A stretch of 64,000 nucleotides of DNA, taken from contig NWQQ01000020.1 in assembly GCA_002798255.1 (NCBI GenBank), positions 88,477-152,476 on the forward strand, written 5' to 3'. Within the stretch, counting starts at the first letter, position 1. Each line of letters starts with the position of its first letter. The stretch comes from Lysobacteraceae bacterium NML95-0200. Its GTDB lineage: Bacteria > Pseudomonadota > Gammaproteobacteria > Xanthomonadales > Xanthomonadaceae. The notes under the pieces were generated by a model that made no database searches, had not been told where the DNA came from, and saw only the letters and a list, made by a program, of their open reading frames with translations. Below are positions 9,224 through 21,797 of the stretch, one piece after another. The position numbers were made by a program, and so were the translations under genes.

Positions 9224-9814
9224 ATGAGCAAATCTCTTTCTTCTTCGGCCAGGGGCGCAGGCGCTGTGCGCATCATCGCCGGACGCTGGCGAGGCAGTCG
9301 CCTGACGGTGGCCGATGCGCCGGGCTTGCGGCCGACTTCCGACCGGGTGCGCGAAACCCTGTTCAATTGGCTGATGCCGTATCTGCCGGGCGCGACCGTG
9401 CTGGATGCCTTTGCCGGAAGCGGTGCACTGGGGTTTGAAGCCGCCTCGCGCGGCGCGGCGCAGGTCGTGCTGCTGGAGCGCGAGCCACGGCTTGTGCAGA
9501 GTCTTGCCCAGCAGATGCAAAAACTTGAAGGCGCGCATGAGGTGGTCAACGTTTTGCCGGGCGATACGCTCAGCCTGTTGCCGACCCTGGCGCAGCAGGG
9601 GCAGCGGTTCGACATCGCCTTCATCGACCCGCCGTTTGCCGAAAACCTGTGGGAGCGGGTTTTGCCGCAGCTGTTGCCGCTGATGAATACAGGCGGGATG
9701 CTATATGTGGAAATGCCCAAGAACGCGCCGCCAGCGGTTTTGCCGCAAGACTGGCAGTTGCATCGCGAGATTGCCACCCGTGAAATGGTGGGGCGGCTCT
9801 ATCGCCGTGACTGA
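9224..9814 (+). CDS. rsmD: 16S rRNA (guanine966-N2)-methyltransferase RsmD
   Basis: The 196-residue enzyme methylates G966 of 16S rRNA using S-adenosylmethionine. Visible features are RIIAGRWRGSRL at the N-terminus, the substrate-fold motif LRPTSDRVRETLFNWL, the SAM-binding loop DAFAGSGALGFEAASRGA, and the catalytic DPPF. The start at 9224 places RIIAG near the N-terminus as in relatives. It is divergent from ftsY with a 54-bp gap that must hold both promoters, and is followed by coaD. Confidence 0.95.
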   Translation: MSKSLSSSARGAGAVRIIAGRWRGSRLTVADAPGLRPTSDRVRETLFNWLMPYLPGATVLDAFAGSGALGFEAASRGAAQVVLLEREPRLVQSLAQQMQKLEGAHEVVNVLPGDTLSLLPTLAQQGQRFDIAFIDPPFAENLWERVLPQLLPLMNTGGMLYVEMPKNAPPAVLPQDWQLHREIATREMVGRLYRRD

Positions 9815-10372
<558 letters not shown>

Positions 10373-10384
10373 CCGGAAAACACC

Positions 10385-10888
10385 ATGAAAAACACCCAAC
10401 GTCTGCTTCTCGTTGCTTGCCTTGCCGCCCTTTCCCTTGCTGCCTGCAAAAAGGAAGAAGCCGCTCCCGTGGAGGCCGCTCCCGTGCAGGTTTCCGTGCC
10501 TGCCGGTGAAGACCGCATGGAATGGCAGGCTTATCTGGGCTCGATTGCCGAAGCCAATATGGACGGCATCACCAATTCGCCGTATGCCTATTTCCTGCCT
10601 GCGGCCAGCAGCGAGGACTTCCAGGGCGAATATGAGCGCCTGCTCGAGCGCGTGCAGATGGATATTTCGCGCGGCATCGTCGGCGGCAATATGCTGATGT
10701 TCGGCTCGCCGCATTCTTCTGCCACGCAACTGGCTGACCTGGTGGTCGAGGGCTTCAAGGACACCAAGCCCAACACCATGAAGGATGTGAAAGTGGTGTT
10801 CATTGGCAATCCCGCAGACAAGGATCGCGTGGGCGAGGCCGTGACCCCGGCCGGTGTGAATTACATTTTTGTTTCCACCGCCAAGTAA
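10385..10888 (+). CDS. Small lipoprotein of unknown function
   Basis: The 167-residue product begins with a type II signal peptide: MKNTQRLLLVA, a hydrophobic core, and the lipobox LAAC with Cys20 as the lipidated residue. After an alanine/proline/glutamate-rich linker comes a soluble domain of about 130 residues rich in aromatic and acidic residues. I recognise no family. It lies 12 bp after coaD and before the ferredoxin gene, so it is probably cotranscribed. Confidence 0.8.
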   Translation: MKNTQRLLLVACLAALSLAACKKEEAAPVEAAPVQVSVPAGEDRMEWQAYLGSIAEANMDGITNSPYAYFLPAASSEDFQGEYERLLERVQMDISRGIVGGNMLMFGSPHSSATQLADLVVEGFKDTKPNTMKDVKVVFIGNPADKDRVGEAVTPAGVNYIFVSTAK

Positions 10889-10898
10889 TGGTGACTGA

Positions 10899-12951
<2,053 letters not shown>

Positions 12952-12955
<4 letters not shown>

Positions 12956-13836
12956 AACTCTGGTCGATTCTTGGCAATTCGCAAAAACTCGATGGCGGGG
13001 CGATGTTCGGCAATGCACCGCGCGCGCTGTGGGAAAAATGGCTGCCCGCCGACGAACTCAACCGCGTGCCATTAGCCTGTCGCGCCCTGCTTGCCAGCGG
13101 TCTGAACGGAAAAAACGTGCTGTTTGAAACCGGCATCGGCGCCTTTTTCGAGCCAAAGATGCGCGAGCGCTACGGCGTGCAGGAAAGCCGGCATGTGCTG
13201 CTGGAGTCTTTGCAGGCTGCAGGCTTTGACCATCAGGACATCGACGTGGTGGTGCTTTCGCATCTGCATTTCGACCACGCAGGCGGGCTGCTGGCGCCGT
13301 GGGCAGAAGGCGCCGAGCCGCAACTGTTGTTCCCCAATGCCCGGTTTCTGGTCAGCCGCGGCTGCTGGCAGCGTGCACTTGCCCCGCACCCGCGTGACCG
13401 CGCCAGTTTCATTCCAGGCCTCACCGATTTGCTCGAAGCAAGTGGCCGGCTGGAGATTGTCGAGGGCGAATATTCGCAAGCGCTGGGACAAACCGTGCGC
13501 TTCCACTACAGCGACGGCCATACACCGGGGCTGATGCTGGCAGAAATACTGGGGCCAGAAGTGGACGGCGAATCACGCGGCGGCCTCCTGTTCTGCGCCG
13601 ACCTGATTCCCGGCAAACCCTGGGTGCATGTGCCCATCACCATGGGCTATGACCGCAATGCCGAGCTTTTAATCGACGAAAAACAGCGCCTGCTTGAAGA
13701 CCTGTTGCAACGCGATGTGCGCCTGTACTTCACCCACGACCCGCACTGCGCCATGGCAAGCCTTGCCCGCGACGAGCGCGGCCGTTTCGCCACACGCGAA
13801 GAAACCGCCGGACTCAACGGCCTGGAGTTTTTGTAA
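12952..13836 (+). CDS. Metallo-beta-lactamase-fold hydrolase
   Basis: The 294-residue protein has the binuclear metal motif [10 protein letters not shown] (His104-x-His106-x-Asp108-His109), a later histidine in YSDGHTPG, and the aspartate in FCADLIPG. These are the ligands of the MBL superfamily. No signal peptide is seen, so it should be cytosolic. The length and the [14 protein letters not shown] start resemble the lactonase/AttM-like branch, but the substrate cannot be read from the sequence. Its ATG overlaps the ggt stop, indicating a shared operon. Confidence 0.88.
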
Positions 13837-13897
13837 CTACGCAGACCATGCCTCTTGCAAGTCTGTACGCCGTGATGTCCGGAGCTTTTTGTAGTCA

Positions 13898-13926
13898 TTG
13901 CGCTGTTGGACAAGTTCCGGTATACT
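13898..13926 (+). promoter_or_regulatory. Promoter of rpmI-rplT with structured 5' leader
   Basis: A sigma70-like promoter is visible: TTGCGC, a 17-base spacer, then TATACT ending at 13926. The leader to the rpmI start (13927-14062) has a hairpin TCCCG/CGGGA (13935-13949) and a perfect seven-base hairpin GCCTGCA/TGCAGGC (13960-13977). Ribosomal protein leaders of this operon often bind L20, but I cannot identify that site with certainty. The usual infC gene is not upstream of rpmI here. Confidence 0.6.
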
Positions 13927-14062
13927 GCACTGCTTCCCGCAAGTCGGGAGATTGGACCCGCCTGCAGCCTTGCAGGCCACAAACCGTTCAGGGCAGGATG
14001 GAAAGAGCAGAGCGCATGCCCTGCCGCCTTGGATAGTCATAAACCAAAGACAGGACATCACC

Positions 14063-14260
14063 ATGCCCAAGATCAAGTCGCATCGTGCTGCCGGCAAGCG
14101 GTTCAAGAAGACCGCCAGCGGCAAGTTCAAGCGTGGCAGCGCCAACCGCAGCCACATCCTCACCAAGAAGGCCACCAAACGCAAACGCGATCTGCGTCAG
14201 CCCGCCTATGTGCGTGCTGAAGATGCAGGCCGCATCAAGCGCCAATTGCCCTACGCCTGA
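14063..14260 (+). CDS. rpmI: 50S ribosomal protein bL35
   Basis: The 65-residue basic protein reads [17 protein letters not shown], with the conserved [14 protein letters not shown] stretch, and is bL35 at its normal length. It is 19 bp before rplT, the universal order. Confidence 0.97.
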   Translation: MPKIKSHRAAGKRFKKTASGKFKRGSANRSHILTKKATKRKRDLRQPAYVRAEDAGRIKRQLPYA

Positions 14261-14279
14261 GCCAGAGGAGAACTGAAAC

Positions 14280-14639
14280 ATGGCACGAGTCAAACGTGGC
14301 GTGACCGCACGCCGTCGTCACAAGAAAATCATCTCCCAGGCCAAGGGCTACTACAACGCCCGCCGCAAGGTGTTCCGCGTTGCCAAGCAGGCGGTCACCA
14401 AGGCGCAGCAGTACGCCTATATCGGCCGCAAGCTGAAGAAGCGCCAGTTCCGCAGCCTGTGGATTGCCCGTATCAACGCCGGTGCGCGCGCCAACGGCCT
14501 GTCCTACAGCCGCTTCATGAACGGTCTGTTGAAAGCCGGTATCACCCTGGATCGCAAAGTGCTGGCCGATATCGCCGTGCACGATGCAGCCGGTTTTGCT
14601 GCACTGGTGGAAAAGGCCAAGGGCGCCCTTGCTGCCTGA
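14280..14639 (+). CDS. rplT: 50S ribosomal protein bL20
   Basis: The 119-residue protein begins [17 protein letters not shown] and contains [17 protein letters not shown] and [18 protein letters not shown], diagnostic of bL20. bL20 is an early assembly protein on 23S rRNA and in many bacteria represses its own operon by binding the leader. A strong terminator separates it from pheS. Confidence 0.98.
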   Translation: MARVKRGVTARRRHKKIISQAKGYYNARRKVFRVAKQAVTKAQQYAYIGRKLKKRQFRSLWIARINAGARANGLSYSRFMNGLLKAGITLDRKVLADIAVHDAAGFAALVEKAKGALAA

Positions 14640-15752
<1,113 letters not shown>

Positions 15753-15767
15753 GGGTGAGAGAGCATC

Positions 15768-18143
15768 ATGAAATTCTCTGAAAACTGGCTGCGCGAACAT
15801 ATCCGTACCGATGCCAGCCGCGAGCAGCTGGCCGCTGCGCTGACCGCGATTGGTCTGGAGGTGGAAGAGCTCACCGTACTGGGCGAAGGCTTGGCGCATG
15901 TGGTGGTGGCGCAGATTGTCAGCGCCGTCAAGCACCCGGAAGCCGACCGCCTGCAAGTGTGTGAAGTGGATGCGGGCGCACATGGCCGCCTGCAAATCGT
16001 GTGCGGCGCACCCAATGCCCGTGCGGGTCTGAAAGCGCCGCTGGCGATGCTGGGCGCACAGTTGGGCGATATCAAAATCAAGGCGGCCAAACTGCGTGGC
16101 GTGGAATCGAACGGCATGCTGTGCTCGGCCAGGGAGCTGGGGCTGGATGCCGATGCCAGTGGCCTGATGGAACTGCCCGAAGACGCGCCAGTCGGCACGC
16201 CAATTGCCGAATACCTGGGGCTGCCCGATAGCAGCATCGAACTCAAACTCACCCCGAACCGCGCCGACTGCTTCGGTATCCGCGGTATCGCCTTTGACGT
16301 GGCGGCCGCCACCGGCAGCGAAGTCAGCCATTTTGAAATCCCTGCCGTGCCTGCACACAGCACGGCCAAGCTGGAAGTGACGCTGGCCGCCGGTGCGGAT
16401 GCGCCGCGTTACCTTGGGCGGGTGATTGAAGGCGTGAATGGCGCGGCGAAAACCCCGCTGTGGATGGCCGAACGCCTGCGCCGCAGCGGTATCCGTCCGC
16501 TGAGTTTCCTGGTGGATGTCACCCAGTACGTGATGCTGGAGCTGGGGCAGCCGATGCACGCCTTTGACCGCGACCTGCTGCAAGGCTCGATATCGGTGCG
16601 CCATGCGCGCGCGGGTGAGTCGCTGAAATTGCTGGATGGCCGCGATGTGCGGCTCGATGAAAACTTCCTGCTGATTACCGATGCCGACCGCCCGGTGGCG
16701 CTGGCAGGCGTGATGGGCGGCTTTGACAGCCGCGTGACTGATGCGACCGGCAATGTGTTTCTGGAGGCTGCGCATTTTGCCCCCGCCGCCATCATTGGCC
16801 GCAGCCGCAAGCTCGGCCTGCATACTGATGCTGCGCACCGCTTTGAGCGCGGCGTGGACCCGGAATTGCCGCGCGCGGCGATTGAGCGCGCCACCGCCTT
16901 GATTCTGGAGATTGCAGGCGGCAGCGCCGGGCCGGTAGTGGAAGCCGTGCACGAAGCGGATTTGCCAAGGCCCGCCACCCTGTTGCTGCGCCGCGCGCGC
17001 ATTGCCCGGGTGCTGGGTATCGAGGTGGAGGATGCAGAAGTCGCGCGCATCATGCGCGCGCTGGGCTTTGCTGTGGACACTACCGCAGACGGTTGGCGCA
17101 TCACCCCGCCAGCGCGGCGCTTTGATATCGCCCTGGAAGAAGACCTGATTGAAGAAATCGCCCGCATCCACGGCTATGACCGCATCCCGGTGAAACTGCC
17201 TTCGGGCGCTGCACGGGTCATGGCAGCAGATGCCACGCGCGTGAGCGATGCCGGGCTGCGCCGCCAGTTGCTGGCACGTGACTGTCAGGAAGCCATCAAC
17301 TATGCCTTTGTCGATGCGGCATTGCTTGAGAAATGGGGCATCGAAGGCGGTATCGCGCTTGCCAATCCGCTGAGCGCCGAGCTGGGGGTGATGCGGCCGA
17401 TGCTGCTGCCGGGCTTGACCGCGGCGCTGGCGCGCAATGTACAGCGCCAGCAAAGCCGTGTGCGGCTGTTCGAGCTGGGGCGGGTGTTTGCCCGCGCCGG
17501 AGAGCAGGGGGCGGCGCCGCTGGAAACCCCGCGCATCGCTGCCGTGGTTTGTGGTAATGCCTGCGCCGAGCAGTGGGGCGAGCCAGGCCGTGGCGTGGAC
17601 TTTCATGACCTGAAGGGTGATTTGCAGTCGCTGGCAGCCCTGTCCGGTGCGTGCCTTGAGTTCCGCCGCAGCACGCAGGGCTTCGGGCATCCGGGGCGCT
17701 CGGCGGATGTGTACCGCGATGGCGAATGCATCGGCTGGCTGGGCGAGCTGCATCCGCGGCTGCTGTCCGCCCTGGGGCTGGATACCGCCGTGCTGGGCTT
17801 TGAGCTGGACTTGGCGGCCATCGCCCGGCGTGGCGCGTCGCAGGCCGAAACCACATCGCGGTTCCCCTCGGTGCGCCGTGACCTGGCGCTGCTGGTGCCG
17901 GAGGCGCTGCCATGGCAGCAGCTTGCCGACACCGTGCATCAGGCCGCAGGCGTGTTGTTGCGCGAATTGCGGCTGTTTGACGTATATCGCGGCAAAGGCG
18001 TGGAGCCGGGCTTCAAGAGCCTTGCCATAGGCTTGATTTTGCAGGAAGAATCGCGCACTCTCACCGACTCGGACGTGGATGCGAGCATGGCAGCGGTCAT
18101 CAGCGCGCTGGGCAGAGAACATGGCGTCAAAATCAGGGAATAA
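15768..18143 (+). CDS. pheT: Phenylalanyl-tRNA synthetase beta subunit
   Basis: The 791-residue beta subunit has the MKFSENWLREHI start, an N-terminal tRNA-binding OB domain (to about residue 150), the B3/B4 editing domain with LTPNRADCFGIRGIA, the B5 domain, and a C-terminal FDX-ACB domain including RFPSVRRDLALLVP. With PheS it forms the alpha2-beta2 enzyme that charges tRNA-Phe. It has full family length. Confidence 0.97.
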   Translation: MKFSENWLREHIRTDASREQLAAALTAIGLEVEELTVLGEGLAHVVVAQIVSAVKHPEADRLQVCEVDAGAHGRLQIVCGAPNARAGLKAPLAMLGAQLGDIKIKAAKLRGVESNGMLCSARELGLDADASGLMELPEDAPVGTPIAEYLGLPDSSIELKLTPNRADCFGIRGIAFDVAAATGSEVSHFEIPAVPAHSTAKLEVTLAAGADAPRYLGRVIEGVNGAAKTPLWMAERLRRSGIRPLSFLVDVTQYVMLELGQPMHAFDRDLLQGSISVRHARAGESLKLLDGRDVRLDENFLLITDADRPVALAGVMGGFDSRVTDATGNVFLEAAHFAPAAIIGRSRKLGLHTDAAHRFERGVDPELPRAAIERATALILEIAGGSAGPVVEAVHEADLPRPATLLLRRARIARVLGIEVEDAEVARIMRALGFAVDTTADGWRITPPARRFDIALEEDLIEEIARIHGYDRIPVKLPSGAARVMAADATRVSDAGLRRQLLARDCQEAINYAFVDAALLEKWGIEGGIALANPLSAELGVMRPMLLPGLTAALARNVQRQQSRVRLFELGRVFARAGEQGAAPLETPRIAAVVCGNACAEQWGEPGRGVDFHDLKGDLQSLAALSGACLEFRRSTQGFGHPGRSADVYRDGECIGWLGELHPRLLSALGLDTAVLGFELDLAAIARRGASQAETTSRFPSVRRDLALLVPEALPWQQLADTVHQAAGVLLRELRLFDVYRGKGVEPGFKSLAIGLILQEESRTLTDSDVDASMAAVISALGREHGVKIRE

Positions 18144-18149
18144 GCAGGC

Positions 18150-18446
18150 ATGGCACTGACTAAAGCAGAAATGGCCGAACAGTTGTTCGAGCAAGTCGGC
18201 CTCAACAAGCGCGAGGCAAAAGAGTTTGTCGATGCGTTTTTTGAAACCCTGAGCGACGGGCTGGCCTCTGGGCGCCAGGTCAAACTTTCGGGCTTTGGCA
18301 ATTTTGACTTGCGCCGCAAGAGTCCGCGTCCGGGGCGCAACCCCAAAACGGGTGAAGAAGTCCCAATCAGCGCCCGTACCGTGGTGACATTCCGCCCGGG
18401 TCAGAAACTGAAGGAGAGAGTGGAAGCCTATGCTGGACCCAGGTAG
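18150..18446 (+). CDS. ihfA: Integration host factor subunit alpha
   Basis: The 98-residue protein begins [24 protein letters not shown] and has the DNA-intercalating loop [14 protein letters not shown] of IHF-alpha. It bends DNA as a heterodimer with IHF-beta and is a classic host factor for phage integrase, which is notable because a prophage lies about 400 bp away. It overlaps the next gene by 17 bases and follows pheT by 6 bp, the conserved order. Confidence 0.97.
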   Translation: MALTKAEMAEQLFEQVGLNKREAKEFVDAFFETLSDGLASGRQVKLSGFGNFDLRRKSPRPGRNPKTGEEVPISARTVVTFRPGQKLKERVEAYAGPR

Positions 18447-18786
18447 TAACAAAGAGCTTCCGCCGATTCCGGCCAAACGCTACTTCACCATCGGTGAAGT
18501 CAGCGAGCTGTGCGATGTCAAGCCGCATGTGCTGCGTTACTGGGAGACTGAATTCCCCAGCCTCTCACCGGACAAGCGCCGTGGTAACCGTCGCTACTAT
18601 CAGCGCCATGACGTCCTGAAAATCCGCCAGATTCGCAGCTTGCTGTACGAGCAGGGCTATACCATTGGCGGCGCCAGGCAGCGGCTTGAAAGCGGCGAGG
18701 GCAGGCAGGAAGCGGCGCTTCCGGTCGAGCTGATTCGCCAGATGCGGCAGGAGCTGGAAGAAGTTTTGCAATTGTTGCAGCGTTGA
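18430..18786 (+). CDS. MerR-family transcriptional regulator
   Basis: The 118-residue protein has a winged-helix MerR DNA-binding domain ([26 protein letters not shown], then [16 protein letters not shown]) and a short coiled coil, without effector-binding cysteines. It is the regulator regularly found after ihfA in gammaproteobacteria. Its regulon is unknown. Confidence 0.93.
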   Translation: MLDPGSNKELPPIPAKRYFTIGEVSELCDVKPHVLRYWETEFPSLSPDKRRGNRRYYQRHDVLKIRQIRSLLYEQGYTIGGARQRLESGEGRQEAALPVELIRQMRQELEEVLQLLQR

Positions 18787-18817
18787 GCCGAACTTCGGCT
18801 ATAATGTCCGGCCTTTC

Positions 18818-18894
18818 CGGGGTATAGCGCAGCCTGGTAGCGCACTTGTCTGGGGGACAAGTGGTCGTCGGTTCGAATCCGGCTACCCCGACCA
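18818..18894 (+). tRNA. tRNA-Pro (anticodon GGG)
   Basis: The 77-nt cloverleaf has a CGGGGTA/TACCCCG acceptor stem, the anticodon stem-loop CTTGT-CTGGGGG-ACAAG with anticodon GGG, a T-arm GGTTCGAATCC, and an encoded CCA. A TATAAT -10 box at 18800-18805 precedes it. Its 3' part from 18848 is the left end of the 53-bp repeat bounding the prophage, so the phage restores a full tRNA upon integration. Confidence 0.97.
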
Positions 18895-18900
18895 AAAACA
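18848..18900 (+). repeat. attL core (53-bp direct repeat)
   Basis: These 53 bases cover the 3' part of tRNA-Pro from the anticodon arm through CCA plus six bases beyond, and are identical to 62774-62826. Homology between the two flanks continues with scattered differences for about 190 bp more, because the right flank holds a relic of a related integrase. Confidence 0.92.
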
Positions 18901-18976
18901 TAAACAAAATCAGCGGCTTGTGGATGCGTCCCGAGTCGCTTTTTTGTTTGCACCCTATTTCCACCCTATTTCCACC

Positions 18977-20077
18977 CTATCGCTTGAGGGTGAGCCCCGG
19001 CGCAACATCTGTCCATGGCAGGTCGTGACCGTCCAGATATACCTCGGTCATGTTGAGGCTGCCGTGACCCATCAGCGCCTGAACCTGCTGCTTTGTCCAT
19101 CCGGCTTCACTTATCAAGAGGGCGCCGCCCAGGCTACGAATTTCATGGAAGGTGGGTGGGTTATCGCCTGTGATGCCCAGGCTCTCACGCACATCTGCAA
19201 AGGCGCGAGTGATTTGCTCTGGCAGCAATTGGGTATGGTGCTCACGGTGTGCGGCGCGCATTTCCCTTGGCCTGGCCTTGCCCGGCATGCGGTGAATCAG
19301 GTAGGGCGATACGACGTTATCCCGGCAGCGGGCAATCAGCGCTTGGAGTGTCGGTGTCATGCTGATGCGCAGTCGTACACTGGTGCTGCCTTCGGTCTTT
19401 TGGGGCACCACCCAGAGGGCGCCATCGCGGATATCTTTGAACTGGGCAGCAGCCACATCTTCGCGGCGCAGCAGGGTAAGCAGCGATAAGTCCATAGCGT
19501 TTTGCAACCATGCAGGGGCAGCAGCATGGATGCGCTGGTATGTCTCAATGGTCAGGCGCTCACGCTTGCGTGAGTGAGCAAACTTGCGTGTTTGCTCCGC
19601 CGGGTTACTGTCAATCCAGCCCTCTTGCAATGCGCAGGCCAATATCCAGCCAAGCACCAGACGGTAGGTCTGGCGGCTGCGTGCAGACTCGGTAACGGTG
19701 CGGATATATTCGGCGCAGTCCTTGACGGTCAAGCTTTCAAGCTCGCGTGTACCGAGGTCAGTCTCGATGCGGGCAATGAATACTGCATACCAGACAGCTG
19801 TCTTTTCTGCCCAGCCGCGACCGGGCATATCATCTTCGCGGAAGATACGGATGGCATCGGCCACGGTGTGCCGACCGCCGATAACCCGTCCGACCAAGTC
19901 GTTGCTTTGGGTTAACAGGGCATTGAGCTTTTTGGCAGCGGCAAATGCCTTGGCTTTATCCATGCCCATCCATGTTTCCTTGCGAGTGATGGGGTGGCGG
20001 TATTTGTAGCCGTTTCTGTTTGGATAGAGATTATCCGGCCAGCCAGTACGGTTGCGGGCGCGCTTCCTGGGTGTCAT
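18977..20077 (-). CDS. int: Tyrosine-family phage integrase
   Basis: The 366-residue recombinase has an N-terminal arm-binding domain (WPDNLYPNRNGYKYRHP), a SAM-like core-binding domain (about 70-170), and a catalytic domain with the arginine in LLRREDVAAAQ, the lysine in VVPQKTEG, the HEIR box (His311-Arg314), MGHGS (His338), and the nucleophile Tyr347 in TEVYLDG. All catalytic residues are present. It is transcribed towards attL and ends 77 bp from the repeat. It integrates the phage at the tRNA-Pro 3' end. Confidence 0.95.
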   Translation of the reverse strand: MTPRKRARNRTGWPDNLYPNRNGYKYRHPITRKETWMGMDKAKAFAAAKKLNALLTQSNDLVGRVIGGRHTVADAIRIFREDDMPGRGWAEKTAVWYAVFIARIETDLGTRELESLTVKDCAEYIRTVTESARSRQTYRLVLGWILACALQEGWIDSNPAEQTRKFAHSRKRERLTIETYQRIHAAAPAWLQNAMDLSLLTLLRREDVAAAQFKDIRDGALWVVPQKTEGSTSVRLRISMTPTLQALIARCRDNVVSPYLIHRMPGKARPREMRAAHREHHTQLLPEQITRAFADVRESLGITGDNPPTFHEIRSLGGALLISEAGWTKQQVQALMGHGSLNMTEVYLDGHDLPWTDVAPGLTLKR

Positions 20078-20079
20078 GG

Positions 20080-20280
20080 TCAGGACTCTCCGGCCAGCAC
20101 TCGCTCAACCAACGGGTCATTGGCCGCTGCAAATGCGTGCACATCGACATACCAGTTGCCACCTATTTTGCGACCGGGCAATTTGCCTTCGCGCAACCAT
20201 CGCTGGAGGGTGGTGTCATGGGGGCGGCTGTCTTTGGAAAACGTGGTGTCTGCGAACTTTTTATAGTCAACCAGTTTCAT
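20080..20280 (-). CDS. Excisionase-like small DNA-binding protein
   Basis: The 66-residue basic protein begins MKLVDYKKFADTTF and contains LQRWLREGKLPGRKIGGNWYVD, the winged-helix recognition pattern shared by Xis/AlpA-type proteins. Size, charge and position directly upstream of int (two bases between its stop and the int start) support a directionality factor. Start at 20280 chosen because the sequence upstream in frame has no family-like content. Confidence 0.75.
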   Translation of the reverse strand: MKLVDYKKFADTTFSKDSRPHDTTLQRWLREGKLPGRKIGGNWYVDVHAFAAANDPLVERVLAGES

Positions 20281-20614
20281 GGTTACCTCCTGCATTTTCC
20301 GGCCACAGCAGCTTTTCGATTCGGTGCATGGTGTAACCCTCCCAATTCGCGGGGTCTGCATCGGCGCTGGCTGTGTTAGACAGCTCGGTGTGGATTTGCA
20401 GCAGCAGAGAGCGCATATCCGGCGCTGCGGCGATGAGGCGCGCATTTGCGACGGTGACGTCTTCACATTTTCCCGGAGCTACTGTGCAAATGTAGGGGCG
20501 GCTATCTGTGATGATTTCGGTATTTCCGTGCTCATCGGTCACGATATGCCACGGTCCTGGTGTGTGGCCACTCATGCTCGCCTCCGGCTTTGGAGTGCTA
20601 TTGGTGTGGCTCAT
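20267..20614 (-). CDS. Phage protein of unknown function (GPW...ANARLIAAAPD motif)
   Basis: The 115-residue protein has the segment HTPGPWHIV near the start and TVANARLIAAAPDM in the middle, a pattern seen in many small early proteins of temperate phages. No function is known to me. It overlaps the excisionase-like gene by 14 bases, in an operon with it. Confidence 0.65.
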   Translation of the reverse strand: MSHTNSTPKPEASMSGHTPGPWHIVTDEHGNTEIITDSRPYICTVAPGKCEDVTVANARLIAAAPDMRSLLLQIHTELSNTASADADPANWEGYTMHRIEKLLWPENAGGNHETG

Positions 20615-20961
20615 GCGTAAAACCTCGTGAATTGCACATTGACTGGGCGTGGAATGCGTGTGTTGCTGTGGTCGAATCGCAGGCCGCCGTTTTTTTTGTT
20701 CAAGCCGCTGGCGTGGTCGGGTAGCCGTTCGATACGCCCGCCGGCGGCAACAAACTCATCCACGGTCGTGGCGTTTTTGATGGCCGGTGGTGCCTTGCGG
20801 GTGGCTTTGCGGATGGCCGCATCGCGGGTGGCGATGCCAGCCGGGCCGTAGTTACGGGCGCTGTTCTGAAAGCCGCTGTCCGTCCTAGCCTTCCGCTGCT
20901 TGTTTTGGGCAATCAGCTCGCGCGCCACGCGGCTGCCGGTGATGGGGGCATCCTTATTCAT
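20611..20961 (-). CDS. Hypothetical phage protein
   Basis: The 116-residue basic protein begins MNKDAPITGSRVARELI and contains TVDEFVAAGGRIERLP, a short motif found in small accessory proteins of several phages. No domain with known function is visible. The start at 20961 overlaps by one base the stop of the upstream exonuclease gene. It overlaps the next gene by four bases. Confidence 0.55.
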   Translation of the reverse strand: MNKDAPITGSRVARELIAQNKQRKARTDSGFQNSARNYGPAGIATRDAAIRKATRKAPPAIKNATTVDEFVAAGGRIERLPDHASGLNKKNGGLRFDHSNTRIPRPVNVQFTRFYA

Positions 20962-21797
20962 TACTGATGCTCCAGTGCACGCACAAGGTGGATGAGGGTG
21001 CACGCATCGCCGTCGGCCAGGTGCAGGTTTTCTTCGATGGTGCGCTCGATGGCTTCCTGTAGGCGGCGCGCGCGTTCTGCCTCCTTCTCCGCCCAGCGCT
21101 CGGCAAAGAGCAAGCAACTGGTGGTGGTGACGTAGCGGGTATCGCCGGTTTCCCAGTCGAAAAAGTTGAGCGCGGCCTGCCAAATCTCGGGCAGCGGGCT
21201 GCGTTCCCCCTTGAATCTGTCGGCGGCGGCCGGGCGGTTGTCGATGACATGGAAGTACACGGACTTGCAGGCGTGCATGTCGGCACGCGCATCGTGGGCG
21301 TTTTCAATCGGTTTGCCCATGTAGTGCTGATAGGCCTTGGCGAGGCTAGGGCCGTATGGCTTTTCCGGTTGCAGGCCGCGCGTGAGGTTTTGGGTGCAGA
21401 GGGCGCGGCCTTCTTGCCAGGCTTTCAGGGTGCGCGGGTCAAACTCTGCCGAGCACAGGGCGGAATGGATGATGGCGGCATCAAAGGTTTCGTTGTGGGC
21501 GATGCGCATGTCGGCGCGCGCCCACAGGCTGAGGAATGCCTGGAGCGCTTGATGTGTGCTGATGCCAAACTGTTTGGCATGCTCGGTGGTGATGCCGTGA
21601 ATGGCGGTGGCCTGGATGGGGATTTCCCAGTCGTCGGGGGCAATCAGCAGGTTGATTTCCTGGACGGTTTCGCGGGTATTGGCATCGACCAGGGCGGCGG
21701 CGAGCTGCACCAGCCGGGGCTGGCGCGCGTCGTTGGGGGGCAGGTCGTCGTGATACAGGCCGGTGGTTTCGGTGTCGTAGAACAGAAGCAGGCTCAT
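20961..21797 (-). CDS. DnaQ-like 3'-5' exonuclease (DEDDh)
   Basis: The 278-residue protein carries the exonuclease motifs: FYDTETTGL (Exo I, Asp8/Glu10), IAHNETFDAAII (Exo II), and NAHDARADM (Exo III with the histidine of the DEDDh group). A C-terminal extension of about 90 residues is rich in charged residues. It could trim DNA ends during phage recombination or act on host RNA; the sequence does not say which. It overlaps the antirepressor gene upstream by four bases. Confidence 0.85.
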   Translation of the reverse strand: MSLLLFYDTETTGLYHDDLPPNDARQPRLVQLAAALVDANTRETVQEINLLIAPDDWEIPIQATAIHGITTEHAKQFGISTHQALQAFLSLWARADMRIAHNETFDAAIIHSALCSAEFDPRTLKAWQEGRALCTQNLTRGLQPEKPYGPSLAKAYQHYMGKPIENAHDARADMHACKSVYFHVIDNRPAAADRFKGERSPLPEIWQAALNFFDWETGDTRYVTTTSCLLFAERWAEKEAERARRLQEAIERTIEENLHLADGDACTLIHLVRALEHQ

